From Planctomycetota bacterium (lineage in GTDB: Bacteria > Planctomycetota > Planctomycetia > Pirellulales > Pirellulaceae): a stretch of DNA of 64,000 nucleotides. A program made the position numbers and the translations under genes. Under the pieces are notes generated by a model, which was not told the origin of the DNA, searched no databases, and was given only the letters and a program-made list of their open reading frames with translations. Where the stretch lies: contig JAPLNJ010000856.1 in the NCBI GenBank assembly GCA_026692885.1, forward strand, positions 1-64,000. The letters run 5' to 3'. The number at the start of each line of letters is the position of its first letter. Position 1 is the stretch's first letter. This document shows positions 8,142 to 17,456 of the stretch, one piece after another.

Positions 8142-11100
8142 CTAATACTCCAGCGTTTTCAACTGGGCGTCGAAATCGGCGGGCAAGTCCGCCAGCGGTT
8201 GCTCGACATCCTGCGCGGCGTGGTTCAGCATGTTTCGCAGGAGCCGCTCAGCGGGCGGGACGCGGCCCAGATTCTCTCGCACGAGCAAGTTGTTCAGGAT
8301 GAAGCGGCCGGCGCCCAGGCGATACACGGCGACGTGCAGGCCGGACGCATAGTTCGCACTCAGCCGGTTGGCACCGCAGACGGCTTCGGTGGGCTGATCC
8401 AACTCGGCCGTGGCTTCCTCTTCGGTGAAGCCGCGGCCAATCGTATGACAGTGCAGGAAGGCGTCCTGCGGAAGGAGTTCGCGGTAGAAGGTCGGATCCA
8501 GGATGCCGCCTGACGGCAGGCCGTCGAAGATCGGGTGGCGTTTGGCCCACATGTCGGCGCGATAGTAGCCGCCTACCCAGTTGATCGGCGCCAGCCGTCC
8601 CTTGTGTGGCAGCGGCAACCAGCGGGTCGCCTGCTGGCCGTCACGCAGACTGCCCGGATCGAGAAACACGACGCTCGACCCGCGCGCGATCTGCCGCACC
8701 AGTTCGTTAAAGACGGTGGCGCCGCCAGGTGCCGGCGGCTTCCCGGAGACGAGGATCACTTCGCGAGCCGTGGAGCGGCCGGGCGCCGACTCCCGCGTGC
8801 GGATGCCGCTGGTCGCCAGCCACTTGCGCAGCTCGGCGTCTTCACCCCAGAGTACGATTTCGCGGACGACGGCCGGCATCTCGGCCGGATCGCTGACATA
8901 GAATCCGGTCTCACCGCCCTGCGGCGCCCCGCCTTGCAGCATCGTGGCCAGGAAGCGGTACGGGCCGGCCGGCCCGTCCACGACTACGTCTGCGGTCGCG
9001 ACCGGCACGGCGAACGGCGGCTCTTTCCCCGCGCAGCGTGGAGGCACTTCGAGGGTCACGGTCTGCTCCCACACCCGCCTGGTCTGCGGGCCGACCACTT
9101 GCAGCCGCACCGGGTACTTGCCCGGCCCCAGCTTGTCCTCGTTCACCAGGACGGCTTCCAGCTTGACGCGCTGCCCGCGAGCGACGTTCGCCGGCTCGAC
9201 GAACAGGCACCACCGCAGCGGAGCGGCTAACTCGAACATCGTGTCGGCCAGCCCCGGCTTCAGCTCGCGGAACACGTTGGCCACGCCGGCGCCGCAGAAG
9301 GACAGATCGGCGATCGGATACGTGGAGCTGAACGCCACCAGGTGCGGATTCGCCCGCAAGGCGTTCTGGCCGATCCGCCGCAATTTGGCGAAGTTCCGGT
9401 GGCTCTCCAGGAAAAAGTCCTCCGGCCGCGGCCACACCTGATCGAGTTGCCAAGCTTGCCAGTCGGCCAGGAACTTGTCCAGTTGGCGGCGGTAGTAGCG
9501 GCCTTCGTCCGACTGGGTCTGGCCCCGCTGCTCGTACAGCCGCACGGTCCGCACGAGATCGAGCGCCCCGCACTGACCGTATTCGGAGACGAACAGCGAG
9601 GCTTGCGGAGCGTCCGGCGGCCGAGCTTCGACGGCTCCGCTCCACAGGCCCCCGGGCGTGGCGCTGGTCCGCATGGACCGCAGCAACTCGGCCCGATGCG
9701 GGACGGGCGGATAGCCGTGAACATCGCGCAGGTCGCCGTCCCAGGTGTCGGAACCCGGGTTGCTGACACTGCCGAGCGTAGCATCTCCGTCCCAGCGGCC
9801 GCTGTTCAGGACGCACATCCGCTGCGGGTCCAGCCAGCGGATCAGCGGCAGCGACTGGACGCCGTGACGGAACGCTGGATCGCTCGCCGCGGTCTCGTTC
9901 AAGATGCCCCACGTCACCACGCTGGGATGGTTGCGGTCGCGGAGCACGATCTCGCCCAAGGACCGTTCGAACCGCCGTTTCATCTGCGGGCTGTCTTGGA
10001 GCTGCCAACTTGCATAGTGCTCCATATACACCATCACGCCCAGTTCGTCGAAGACGTCCAGTTGCCGGGCCAGGCTGCCCCCGAAGGCGAAGCGGCAGAG
10101 GTTGATGCCCAGCGTCTTCATGTGCAGGACGTCGCGGCGCAGCAGCTCCGGATCCGACGGAAACGTGTAGCTGAAGGGGTAGTGAGCCAGGTGGATGTTC
10201 CCGTTCAGGAAGATCCGCTCGCCGTTCAGGCGGAAGTAACCGCGTTCGAAACGGAAGTCGCGGAAGCCGCACCGCACCGACTGTTCGTCGAACGCGGGGC
10301 TGCCTGCCGCCTGGGCCCGCGCCGTGACGCGATAGAGACAGGGGTCGTTCAGCCGCCACAGTCGCGGGTTCTCCACACGGAGGCGGCCTGCCACCAGCGT
10401 CTGGCCAGGCAGGAACGCGGACGCCAGCACCTGGTGGCCGAGCGATTCGCCGCCGGCGGCGGGAGCTACTGTCAACTGCACGAAGCCTGGCACCGCTTCC
10501 TTCCCGAAATTGCGGACGCCGGCCCGGACGTGGATCTCGCCGGTCTTCCAGTCCGGCAACACCTGCAGGTCCTCGATCCGGACCGCAGGCGTCAAGAGCA
10601 GTTCCACCGCATCCATGATCCCGCCGCAGTTGTACACCGAGTTCGTGGCGACCGGATACTGCTTGGCTCCGGAGGCGGTCTGCTTCAGCGAGATCCCGTC
10701 GATCGGTTCGTAGGCCGGGTTGAGCACCCGGACGGCCAGCCGGTTGGTTTGGCCCGGCCGGACCGCTGCGGTCGCATCCAGCACGAACGGGGTCTCGCCG
10801 CCTTCATGGCTGCCAACGCGGCTGTCGTTGACCCACACCTCCGCCAGGTAATCCACCGCGTGGAAGCGGAGCAGATAGTGTCCCTCCGGTCGGCAGTGGG
10901 CCGGTGCGGTGAAGTCCCGCCAATACCAAGCCACCCCGTGGTAGCCGGGGAAGACGTCCTGGATCGCATCGGGAACGCGGGTGGGCTGAGCCTCTTTGAC
11001 GGGAGCCTGCTGCCAGTTCTGTTCCCGGCCTGCGTTCTTCGGATCGGTCGCGACCAGCCAGCCGAGGCCGTCCAGTGGGAGAACCTGCGTTGGTTGTTCA

Positions 11101-12236
11101 TGGCCCGACTCGCGCGGTGCGGGCGGCGGCACTTTCGAACCGGCGACGGGGGGCGGGCCGTAGACGGGAGCCGAGAACTCGTTGGTCTGTCCCGCGACCT
11201 GCCGGGTTCCGACCACCAGCGACGGCCGGCAACGGACGAGATAGTAGCCCGGTGGCAGGGCCGGGCGGATGTCGGCTTTGAATGCGGCCGACTTGGCGAG
11301 CTTCACGGGCGGCAGACTGGTCGGGACACCGCCGCGCCAATCCTCGGCCGTCAACTCCAGCACGATTTCTTGGGCGTCCGCGGGGAGGCAAGGCACGAGC
11401 AGTTCGTCCAACGCCAAGCCCCACGTGTCTTTCGCCGCGGCGGGGGCCTGGCCGGGAGCGGCCGCGCGGAACTGCACGCGAACCGCCTGGGCAAACAGCT
11501 CCAGTTTCTCCTCCGGGCTGAGGCCCAGGTCGAATTCCGTCAGGGCTTTGCTCCACACGCGGAACTCGTCGATCTGGCCCCGGAAGCAACGCTGCACGTC
11601 GGCAATGCTGTCGCCCACGCGCAGGGTGTTGGGCGAGGCACGCATCACGGCTTGCTGCTTGGACACGGCGGCGGGAATGCCGTTCAAGTACAGCCGCAGT
11701 TCGCCCGGCGTCCGCACCAGGGCCAGGTGCTGCCACTTCCCGGCGGTGATCTGGACCGGCCGGGTCACGACCCAGCGCTCGGCACCCGCCCCGAAGCCGC
11801 CGAGGAACTGATTCGTGTTGGCGCCGTCCTGCTCCACCACAAACCCGGATCCGCCGTGGGCGTGATTGCCGAAGATGTCGGCGTGAAGAGGTTGCTTGTC
11901 GGCCGGGTTGACCCAGCACTCGACCGTGAACGTCTGGCCCAAGTCGGCCAGGGTCGTGCCGCAATCGACGTAGTCCAGGTCGCCGCTCAACGCCAGGCAT
12001 TGGCCGACTCGCCCGGCGACGAAGCGAGGTTTACCGTGCAGCGTGCCGTCGTGTTTGTGGCCCGAGCTGTCTGCCGAGTTGCCTTCGAAACGGTACTCCA
12101 ACACCAGACCGTCCCGTGCCGCCTCAGCAGCCCAAGTGGTGCACGCCACGAGACACGGTGCCACGCACCAAACGACGGCAGCAGCGATCCGTTGGCGGCG
12201 ACGATTCCTGGGCCGTGAGGTCGAGGTAGTCTGCAT
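8142..12236 (-). CDS. Secreted LamG-GH2 family glycoside hydrolase (beta-galactosidase-like)
   Basis: I chose the ATG at 12236 because ACGGAGGAC lies just upstream and the protein then begins with a basic stretch and a signal peptide (RRQRIAAAVVWCVAPCL). That gives 1364 aa, against a frame open to 12368. A concanavalin-type LamG domain follows (about residues 50-240: LEYRFEGNSADSSG, FTVECWVNP, WQHLALVRTPGELRLYLNG). After a linker come the GH2 sugar-binding domain (WYWRDFTAPAHC), the immunoglobulin-like domain and the TIM barrel. WGILNET carries the acid/base Glu and FVSEYGQCG the nucleophile Glu. The C-terminal 300 residues form further beta domains. It is convergent with the 5604-7857 gene. 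The exact substrate is unknown. The LamG region is a close relative of that in the GH36 protein at 14299. Confidence 0.85.
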   Translation of the reverse strand: MQTTSTSRPRNRRRQRIAAAVVWCVAPCLVACTTWAAEAARDGLVLEYRFEGNSADSSGHKHDGTLHGKPRFVAGRVGQCLALSGDLDYVDCGTTLADLGQTFTVECWVNPADKQPLHADIFGNHAHGGSGFVVEQDGANTNQFLGGFGAGAERWVVTRPVQITAGKWQHLALVRTPGELRLYLNGIPAAVSKQQAVMRASPNTLRVGDSIADVQRCFRGQIDEFRVWSKALTEFDLGLSPEEKLELFAQAVRVQFRAAAPGQAPAAAKDTWGLALDELLVPCLPADAQEIVLELTAEDWRGGVPTSLPPVKLAKSAAFKADIRPALPPGYYLVRCRPSLVVGTRQVAGQTNEFSAPVYGPPPVAGSKVPPPAPRESGHEQPTQVLPLDGLGWLVATDPKNAGREQNWQQAPVKEAQPTRVPDAIQDVFPGYHGVAWYWRDFTAPAHCRPEGHYLLRFHAVDYLAEVWVNDSRVGSHEGGETPFVLDATAAVRPGQTNRLAVRVLNPAYEPIDGISLKQTASGAKQYPVATNSVYNCGGIMDAVELLLTPAVRIEDLQVLPDWKTGEIHVRAGVRNFGKEAVPGFVQLTVAPAAGGESLGHQVLASAFLPGQTLVAGRLRVENPRLWRLNDPCLYRVTARAQAAGSPAFDEQSVRCGFRDFRFERGYFRLNGERIFLNGNIHLAHYPFSYTFPSDPELLRRDVLHMKTLGINLCRFAFGGSLARQLDVFDELGVMVYMEHYASWQLQDSPQMKRRFERSLGEIVLRDRNHPSVVTWGILNETAASDPAFRHGVQSLPLIRWLDPQRMCVLNSGRWDGDATLGSVSNPGSDTWDGDLRDVHGYPPVPHRAELLRSMRTSATPGGLWSGAVEARPPDAPQASLFVSEYGQCGALDLVRTVRLYEQRGQTQSDEGRYYRRQLDKFLADWQAWQLDQVWPRPEDFFLESHRNFAKLRRIGQNALRANPHLVAFSSTYPIADLSFCGAGVANVFRELKPGLADTMFELAAPLRWCLFVEPANVARGQRVKLEAVLVNEDKLGPGKYPVRLQVVGPQTRRVWEQTVTLEVPPRCAGKEPPFAVPVATADVVVDGPAGPYRFLATMLQGGAPQGGETGFYVSDPAEMPAVVREIVLWGEDAELRKWLATSGIRTRESAPGRSTAREVILVSGKPPAPGGATVFNELVRQIARGSSVVFLDPGSLRDGQQATRWLPLPHKGRLAPINWVGGYYRADMWAKRHPIFDGLPSGGILDPTFYRELLPQDAFLHCHTIGRGFTEEEATAELDQPTEAVCGANRLSANYASGLHVAVYRLGAGRFILNNLLVRENLGRVPPAERLLRNMLNHAAQDVEQPLADLPADFDAQLKTLEY

Positions 12237-12338
12237 CGTGTCCTCCGTCGAGTTGTGACGTGTTCGCTTAATGCTAGGCAAAATGATTCCTGCGGACGGG
12301 AGTGAGTCTGGCCGTGAAAGCCTGGGGAAACAAGCGGG

Positions 12339-12380
12339 CGAGGGGGAAGTTTGTGGCCATGGCCGCAAGCTTCCCCCTCG
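12339..12380. repeat. 42-bp near-perfect palindrome
   Basis: The two 21-nt arms are centred at 12359/12360 (core GGCCATGGCC): left CGAGGGGGAAG at 12339-12349, right CTTCCCCCTCG at 12370-12380, with two mismatches between them. It lies 102 nt upstream of the GH2 start, so a regulatory hairpin or palindromic mobile repeat is possible. Confidence 0.55.
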
Positions 12381-12544
12381 CCCCCTGCCCGCACAGCGAT
12401 CCGCGTTAAGGGTTCCGTTACCGAGCTTTCCGGCCGATCGGGTGGCAAATCCAGGGTGAATTCCGCCACGGGCGCGTACCGCCGCCGGGCCGACGAACGT
12501 CGGGGAAAATCAGCAGGTCGCCCAGAACGTGGCTTCGTCCACGA

Positions 12545-12778
12545 AGGTCAGCTCCCGCGGCTCGAGCGACTGCAGGCCGGGATCGGTCCGGCGTCGCCGC
12601 TCGACGACGCGGCCGCCGGTTCCACCGCGGCCGCTGCGGCTTCCGCCGCTTTGCAGCGCAGGCCGCGGGCCTTGTTCGAGTACCAGCCGTAATAACGGAT
12701 CAGGTGCGCGCCCTGGGGCGGAATGTGCTGCGGGCGAAAAAAGGCGATAAGGCGAGCGGCAGGAAATAACTTACCCAA
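12545..12778 (-). pseudogene. IS91-like transposase C-terminal remnant
   Basis: In the minus frame, PQHIPPQGAHLIRYYGWYSN is followed by KARGLRCKAAEA. This matches the end of the catalytic region of IS91-family rolling-circle transposases, where 'H(I/V)P..G.HL(I/V)RYYG.YSN..RG' is conserved. There is no N-terminal part and the tail is an Ala-rich low-complexity run. The N-terminal side is cut by the small inverted-repeat element at 12750-12862. A different IS91 piece lies at 17108-17372, on the far side of the GH36 gene. It is not functional. Confidence 0.6.
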
Positions 12779-12862
12779 CTTAATGTAGGATGGTCTTCCA
12801 AGACCGTCCCGATCGGCCCGGAAAGGCCGACCTACGGGTAAGCTATTTTCTGCCGCTCGCCT
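12750..12862. mobile_element. 113-bp inverted-repeat element, family B copy A
   Basis: The terminal inverted repeats are about 27 bp, left AGGCGAGCGGCAGGAAATAA and right ending TGCCGCTCGCCT. The inner part has its own arms (GTAGGATGGTCTTCCAAGAC and GGAAAGGCCGACCTAC). Copy B at 22804-22915 is nearly identical. There is no ORF. It interrupts or abuts the IS91 remnant. Confidence 0.75.
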
Positions 12863-13299
12863 AAGTCCAATTAACAGCGGCTACTCCTTAATTGGACTTA
12901 TGCCAAACGGGTGCCTTTCCTCCTGCTGCTGGCCAACATCTGCCTGCTACGTTCTTCTCCGGCATCTCACGGACGGATTGGCAATCCATCCCACTTCCTT
13001 TTCAGCAACCGAGTTGACAAAGCTCTTCCTTGTGTCATACAATCGTGACCGGTTAACTAAAGGGGGGGATAGCGGCTGTCGTTGCGCGGTGTGGTCAAGG
13101 CGTTGGCCGTGAGCTGGCGCCGGGGGGGTGAAGCGTTTCGGGAACTCGCTCGCGACGGCCTGCTCGAAAACGAACGCGGCTAAGGCAGGTGAGCGTGGAA
13201 TCGCTCCAGAGCCAACACATTTCTCATTCTGCGCACGGTCATTGAGTACGAGACGGCGACGGACCAGCAACTCGCGAAGTTAGAACTGGCCACGGACCT
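12863..13299. other. Gene-poor stretch with one small stem-loop
   Basis: The only clear structure is an inverted repeat TAAGTCCAATTA (12862-12873) / TAATTGGACTTA (12889-12900) at the edge of the family-B element. The rest contains short frames with no recognisable product. It is probably decayed sequence upstream of the DUF1559 remnant. Confidence 0.4.
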
Positions 13300-13347
13300 C
13301 GATCCACGGATTGATGTCGAGTCGCACCCCAAAGAGATTATCTGGGC

Positions 13348-13710
13348 ATGTTCTCCGGTTTCAACGACTTGGAGACGGAGCAGGACCTCGCTGCCCGCTA
13401 CGCCGCGTTCAACCTGGCCCCGCCGGACAAGGGGCGTAGAATGAGGGATTTCACCGACGGTCTGAGCAACGCGTTGATGGTGGCGGAATACCTCACCGGC
13501 ACTTCCCACGATTTCCGAGGGGCGGTGATAACCCATCGGGATGGTAGCGATTTCCTCCAAGCCACCTACACGCCCAACACCTCGGCGCCCGACAACCTGC
13601 TGAACTTCGCTGGCTTTTGCGACGCCGACGACAACCTGCCGTCCCAGAATCTGCCCTGCGTGGGCGGCGGGCAAGACGGCAATTTCGCCTCTTCGCGGAG
13701 TCGGCACCCC
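13348..13710 (+). pseudogene. DUF1559 (H-X9-DG) protein, internal fragment
   Basis: The frame from 13348 encodes RMRDFTDGLSNALMVAEYLTG, a typical DUF1559 segment, followed by GGQDGNFASSRSRHPGGVSV, close to the C-terminal 'SRHPGGVNVLLADGS' signature. The prepilin-like N-terminus is absent and the frame leaves homology at about 13727. DUF1559 proteins are pseudopilin-like and hugely expanded in Planctomycetes. At the junction, sequence switches to another gene (13712-14053), so this is one half of a deletion fusion. Confidence 0.6.
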
Positions 13711-13711
13711 G

Positions 13712-14053
13712 GTGGCGTCAGCGTGCTTGCTCGATGGGCAGCCGCTGGAACAAGGCTCAATCGCGTTTGTTCCTACGGGAACCACGTCGGGCCCGGCGGC
13801 GGGCGGAACGATCTCCGGCGGCACATACGCCGTGCAACAAAATGTCGGGCCGGTCGCGGATACCTACCGCGTCCAGATCCGCTCGATGCGGAAGACCGGC
13901 AAGAAGATTGCGGCCGGTTCCCCCCTGCCGCCAGGCACGATGGTCGACGAAGAAATCGAAGCCCTTCCGGCGAAATACAACAATCAGTCGACCCTGGAGA
14001 AGGAAGTCAAGGCCGGCAAGAACACGATCGATTTCGAATTGACCGGACGCTGA
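13712..14053 (+). pseudogene. Carboxypeptidase-regulatory-like surface protein, C-terminal fragment
   Basis: LLDGQPLEQGSIAFVPTG starts a small transthyretin/carboxypeptidase-regulatory-like beta domain. GGTISGGTYAVQQ and a C-terminal PAKYNNQSTLEKEVKAGKN follow, ending in ITFELTGR-like sequence. Planctomycetes encode many such lipoproteins of about 130-160 aa, often right after DUF1559 genes. The lipoprotein signal peptide is missing and the frame differs from the DUF1559 piece joined to it at about 13725. The 113-codon frame is open from a GTG-like start but is unlikely to be exported. Confidence 0.55.
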
Positions 14054-14158
14054 ACGCTGAACCACGCCTGACTCCGATTGCCAGGCATTGCTTACCAGAC
14101 TACGGGCTGCGACAAATCGGGCTACTCGCGGTCATCATCGCGGTTGCGGCGCAACGCG

Positions 14159-14287
14159 TTAAGGACCGGCGCATCAATAACTGTCGCACGTATAGTAGTC
14201 GTCACGCTTCACCGTGACGACAGGTCATCACGCGGAGCGTGATGACTACTTTGAAAACCCGACACTTATTGATGCGCGGGTCCTAAG
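14159..14287. mobile_element. ~125-bp nested inverted-repeat element
   Basis: The outer arms GGACCGGCGCATCAATAA (from 14163) and TTATTGATGCGCGGGTCC (to 14283) pair with two mismatches, and pairing extends a few bases further out. An inner pair TAGTAGTCGTCACGCTT / AGCGTGATGACTACT sits between them. No ORF. Its right end runs into CTAAGGAG, the ribosome-binding site of the GH36 gene. Confidence 0.65.
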
Positions 14288-14298
14288 GAGAATTTGCG

Positions 14299-17067
14299 AT
14301 GCCATCCAAGAGCCTTCCCTCGTCCGTGACAGTCGCAGTTCAGCGCCTCTCGCGCGGGCCCCGATCTGGCCCGCAGGGCCAGCCTTGGTTTGGAGCCTGC
14401 CTGCTGGGGGCGAGTCTGGTGTGCGCCGCTGGGATCCACTCCGCGGAACCGGTCGCGCCTGTTGGTGAGCGGGCCGCCGCAGAGCGTGCCAAGCTGGTGT
14501 TGGAGCTGTGCTGCGAAGGGAATCTGGCGGACACGTGCGACGCGAAGCGGACCTGCACGGTTCACGGCACGGTTGCGTTCGTCGCGGGGAGGCACGGCCA
14601 AGGCGCGTCGTTCGACGGCCGCAGTTGGATCGATACGGGCTTCCGACAGCAGGAACTGGGCGACGAATTCACGGTCGAATGCTGGGTGAATCCCGCCCAG
14701 CAGCAGAACCCGTACGCCGACGTTTTTGGAAACCATGTTGGGGAAGGCCTGGGCTTCGTCCTGGAGCAGGAGGGATCCAGCACGAATCAGTTTCTCGCCG
14801 CGTACGGCGCCGGGGCCGGCCGCTGGGTAGTGACGTCGGCTGCGGCGTTGGCGGCCGACCGTTGGCAGCACGTCGCCCTGGTGAAGACTCGCGAGGAACT
14901 GCGGCTGTTCCTGAACGGCGTCCTGGTGGCCGCAGAGCCGGACTCGGCTCCGGCCCGGCCGTCCACGATGCCGGTGGCGGTGGGCTTGGGCTACAGCGCA
15001 CAGGAACGGTGCTTCCGAGGTCTGATCGACGACTTCCGCATCTGGAACAAGGCCCTGAGCTCATTCGAGCACGCAGGGATCGACCCCGCGGCCGCTGGCG
15101 AAATCCGCGCCCAGGGCCTGAACGCTGCGCCGCGTGCAGCCGCCAGCGAGCTCACGAAGTCCTGGACGCTGGCCACCGAGGATACGCGACTGACGCTGGG
15201 CGTCACGGCCGCGGGCGAGTTGGTGATTGGCGAACTGGCTTGCCCGGCCGCGGGCTGGAACTGGATTGCCCAACCGGTGGCGTGCCGCCTGCTGTCCGAG
15301 TGCGATGTCGCCGGCCAGCGTCGAACGCTCACTTGGCGCGTTGTGGATGCGGCCGTGGACGACAGCGACGGGCAGAAGGTGACGTTGCGGTGGGCGTGTG
15401 CCGAGCCCGCGTTGGAACTCGCATCCGAGTGGCACGCTCGTCCGGGCCCCGGTCCCGTCCAGCACGTCATGCGGATCCGGAACGGCTCGACGCAAGCCGT
15501 GACGGTGGGCGAGCAACCCACCTTCGATCTGGATCTGACTGGCGCAGCCAGCCTGTGGAGCTTCCACAGCGACGGCGGCACGCCGGATTCTGTGGGCGTC
15601 TACCGGCGTCCGGTCACGGCCGATCAGGCAGGCCGCCGCTACACGGTGCGCACCGTGCCGACCGGCGAGTTCATTCCGTACGTGGTGTTGGCGGCGTCCA
15701 AGCCGCACGGAATCTACCTGGGGCTGCAGTGGAGTAGCTGCCGGATCGAGACCCTGACGCTGCCCGGAGGAACCTCGCCGAGCGTGCGTGTCCGAGCCGG
15801 CAACGTGGCAGACCTACGCGCCGAACTGGCCCCAAGCGAGACGCTGGCCCTCCGGCCAGGGTTCATTGGCACCTACCGCGGCGATCTGGATGATGCCGGC
15901 AACCGTCTGCGGCGGTGGCTGCTGCGTTACGCGGTGCCCGACGTCCTGCGGTGCGACCCGAGTTACCCAAAGCTTCAATGGAATGCCTTTGGCGCCACGG
16001 GCAAGGCGCCGGGCAGTTGGGAGCCCGTCGAGAAGAAGTACTATCCGCTGATCGACGATATCGCTCCGCTCGGATTCGAGGAAGTGATGATCGACGTCGG
16101 TTGGTGGCAGGGCAATGAACCGGACTCACACCAGGTTAGCTGGCCATCCGGGATGCGGCGCGCGTCGGATTACGCGCACCAGAAAGGCTTGCGATTCGGG
16201 CTCTACTGGACCGACAATCTCGACATGACGAAGCCTGCCGCTCGGCAGCAGCGTGCGGATCGCATCCGGCGGCTGTTCCGCGAGTACGGCGCGGACATGT
16301 GGCGTTCCGATTGCACGCGTGGAGAAGTGCTTGGGGCCACGTTTGCTGCGACGCGGGGATTCTATGAACTGGTCGATACGCTGGCCGGGGAGATCCCCGG
16401 CTTCCAGTGGGAGAACTGCAGCGGTGGCGGACGGATCAAGGATTTCGGCGCGATGCAACGGGCCGTGAAGATTTTCAATTCCGATACCTATTCGACGCTG
16501 CACGTGCGGCAGGCCTTCTTCGACAGCTCGCATGCTTTCCATTCAGTCCAGCTCGAAGGGCACCTCGGCAGCATCGACGGCCGGTTTCGCCCGCAGGGGG
16601 TGACGGGCCTGAGGTACGCCTTCCGCTCCGCGTCGCTGGGCGCTCCGGAATGGTTTCTGGACGCTCCCAACGGCGGCAACGGCAATCAGCCCTGGACTCA
16701 GGCCGAGAAGGAAGCGGTCAAAGCCTGCGTCGAAACCTACAAGACCCAACTCCGGCCCTTGATCCGCCAGGCCGACCTCTATCACATTTTGCCTCGACCC
16801 GATGGCCAGCACCGCGACGGTCTGGAGTACTTCGATTCGGTTGCCGGGAAAGGCGTGATTTATCTCTTTCAACCTGCAGAAGAGCCGGCCGCAAAGCCGC
16901 TCTGTTTCAAAGGGCTGGATGCCAAGCAGTCGTACCGCGTGCGATTCGAGGACGGCTCTCAGCCGCCATGCGTCAAGTCGGGCGCCGAGCTGCTGGACCC
17001 AGGGCTCTCGGTCACGCTGGCCGGTGCGGAAGTATCGGAATTGATCTTCTTTGAACTCGTGCGCTGA
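14299..17067 (+). CDS. Secreted LamG-GH36 alpha-galactosidase-like protein
   Basis: The 922-aa protein has a long basic N-terminus with a signal peptide (core FGACLLGASLVCAAG). A LamG domain spans about residues 60-260 (FTVECWVNPAQQ, RWQHVALVKTREELRLFLNG), clearly paralogous to that of the GH2 protein. A beta-sandwich and a TIM barrel of the melibiase/GH36 type follow. YPKLQWNAFG, FEEVMIDVGWW, GLRFGLYW, ADMWRSDCT (likely nucleophile Asp) and WENCSGGGRIKD with FNSDTYS (likely acid/base Asp) are in the expected order. AAGGAG with an 8-nt spacer supports ATG 14299. The product probably removes alpha-galactose, or a related alpha-linked sugar, from polysaccharide outside the cytoplasm. It is monocistronic as far as can be seen. 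Confidence 0.82.
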   Translation: MPSKSLPSSVTVAVQRLSRGPRSGPQGQPWFGACLLGASLVCAAGIHSAEPVAPVGERAAAERAKLVLELCCEGNLADTCDAKRTCTVHGTVAFVAGRHGQGASFDGRSWIDTGFRQQELGDEFTVECWVNPAQQQNPYADVFGNHVGEGLGFVLEQEGSSTNQFLAAYGAGAGRWVVTSAAALAADRWQHVALVKTREELRLFLNGVLVAAEPDSAPARPSTMPVAVGLGYSAQERCFRGLIDDFRIWNKALSSFEHAGIDPAAAGEIRAQGLNAAPRAAASELTKSWTLATEDTRLTLGVTAAGELVIGELACPAAGWNWIAQPVACRLLSECDVAGQRRTLTWRVVDAAVDDSDGQKVTLRWACAEPALELASEWHARPGPGPVQHVMRIRNGSTQAVTVGEQPTFDLDLTGAASLWSFHSDGGTPDSVGVYRRPVTADQAGRRYTVRTVPTGEFIPYVVLAASKPHGIYLGLQWSSCRIETLTLPGGTSPSVRVRAGNVADLRAELAPSETLALRPGFIGTYRGDLDDAGNRLRRWLLRYAVPDVLRCDPSYPKLQWNAFGATGKAPGSWEPVEKKYYPLIDDIAPLGFEEVMIDVGWWQGNEPDSHQVSWPSGMRRASDYAHQKGLRFGLYWTDNLDMTKPAARQQRADRIRRLFREYGADMWRSDCTRGEVLGATFAATRGFYELVDTLAGEIPGFQWENCSGGGRIKDFGAMQRAVKIFNSDTYSTLHVRQAFFDSSHAFHSVQLEGHLGSIDGRFRPQGVTGLRYAFRSASLGAPEWFLDAPNGGNGNQPWTQAEKEAVKACVETYKTQLRPLIRQADLYHILPRPDGQHRDGLEYFDSVAGKGVIYLFQPAEEPAAKPLCFKGLDAKQSYRVRFEDGSQPPCVKSGAELLDPGLSVTLAGAEVSELIFFELVR

Positions 17068-17107
17068 CTGACTGATAGGACAATTCTTTTCAGCCACAGG
17101 GCTGAGG

Positions 17108-17372
17108 CTAGACACGGAAGCCTGGCGAGTCAAAGGGGACGAACGTCTGAATGGCGGCCTCCATGCCGGGCACCACGTCGTCGCGGTCGAGCAGGCGGCG
17201 GACTTCGGCCTGGAGGCAGGTCCAGGCGCACGCGCACAACTTGCCCAGCAGCGTGCGGTCGAATCGCGTATGCAGCCGCAGGCGTTTGGGGATGGTCAGC
17301 ACGACTTGCCGGTGCGCGACGGGAGCACACACGTCTTCGGCCACGTGGATCGAGGTCAGCAGGCCGAGTTGC
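17108..17372 (-). pseudogene. IS91-like transposase, internal fragment
   Basis: The minus frame reads SIHVAEDVCAPVAHRQVVLT then IPKRLRLHTRFDRTLLGKLC and ends after VPGMEAAIQTF. This is the region just before the HUH active site of IS91-family transposases (consensus 'HRQ(W/V)VLT(I/V)PKRLR... LLGKL... AIQTFGD'). The His-rich HUH motif itself and everything after it are missing. The coding text degenerates at a TAG (17108-17110). Confidence 0.65.
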
Positions 17373-17374
17373 TA

Positions 17375-17419
17375 GGGACCTCCAAAACCGAACAACAAAT
17401 CTGACCCCTGCGAGGTCCC
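17375..17419 (-). repeat. REP-transposon end sequence, minus copy
   Basis: The minus strand reads GCAGGGGTCAGATTTGTTGT followed by TCGGTTTTGG. The same end sequence precedes the Y1 transposase copies at 18396, 19672 and 21950. It is bounded by a small inverted repeat GGGACCT / AGGTCCC. Confidence 0.6.
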
Positions 17420-17456
17420 CGAATCGAAAATCGGCAATCCAAAATCGACCGCAGGG

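Noticed and set aside
9342..12218. 958-codon plus-strand ORF opposite the GH2 gene
   Set aside because: It is the antisense of a clear GH2/LamG gene in a GC-rich codon pattern. Its translation has no recognisable domain and is rich in Arg, His, Gln and Gly.
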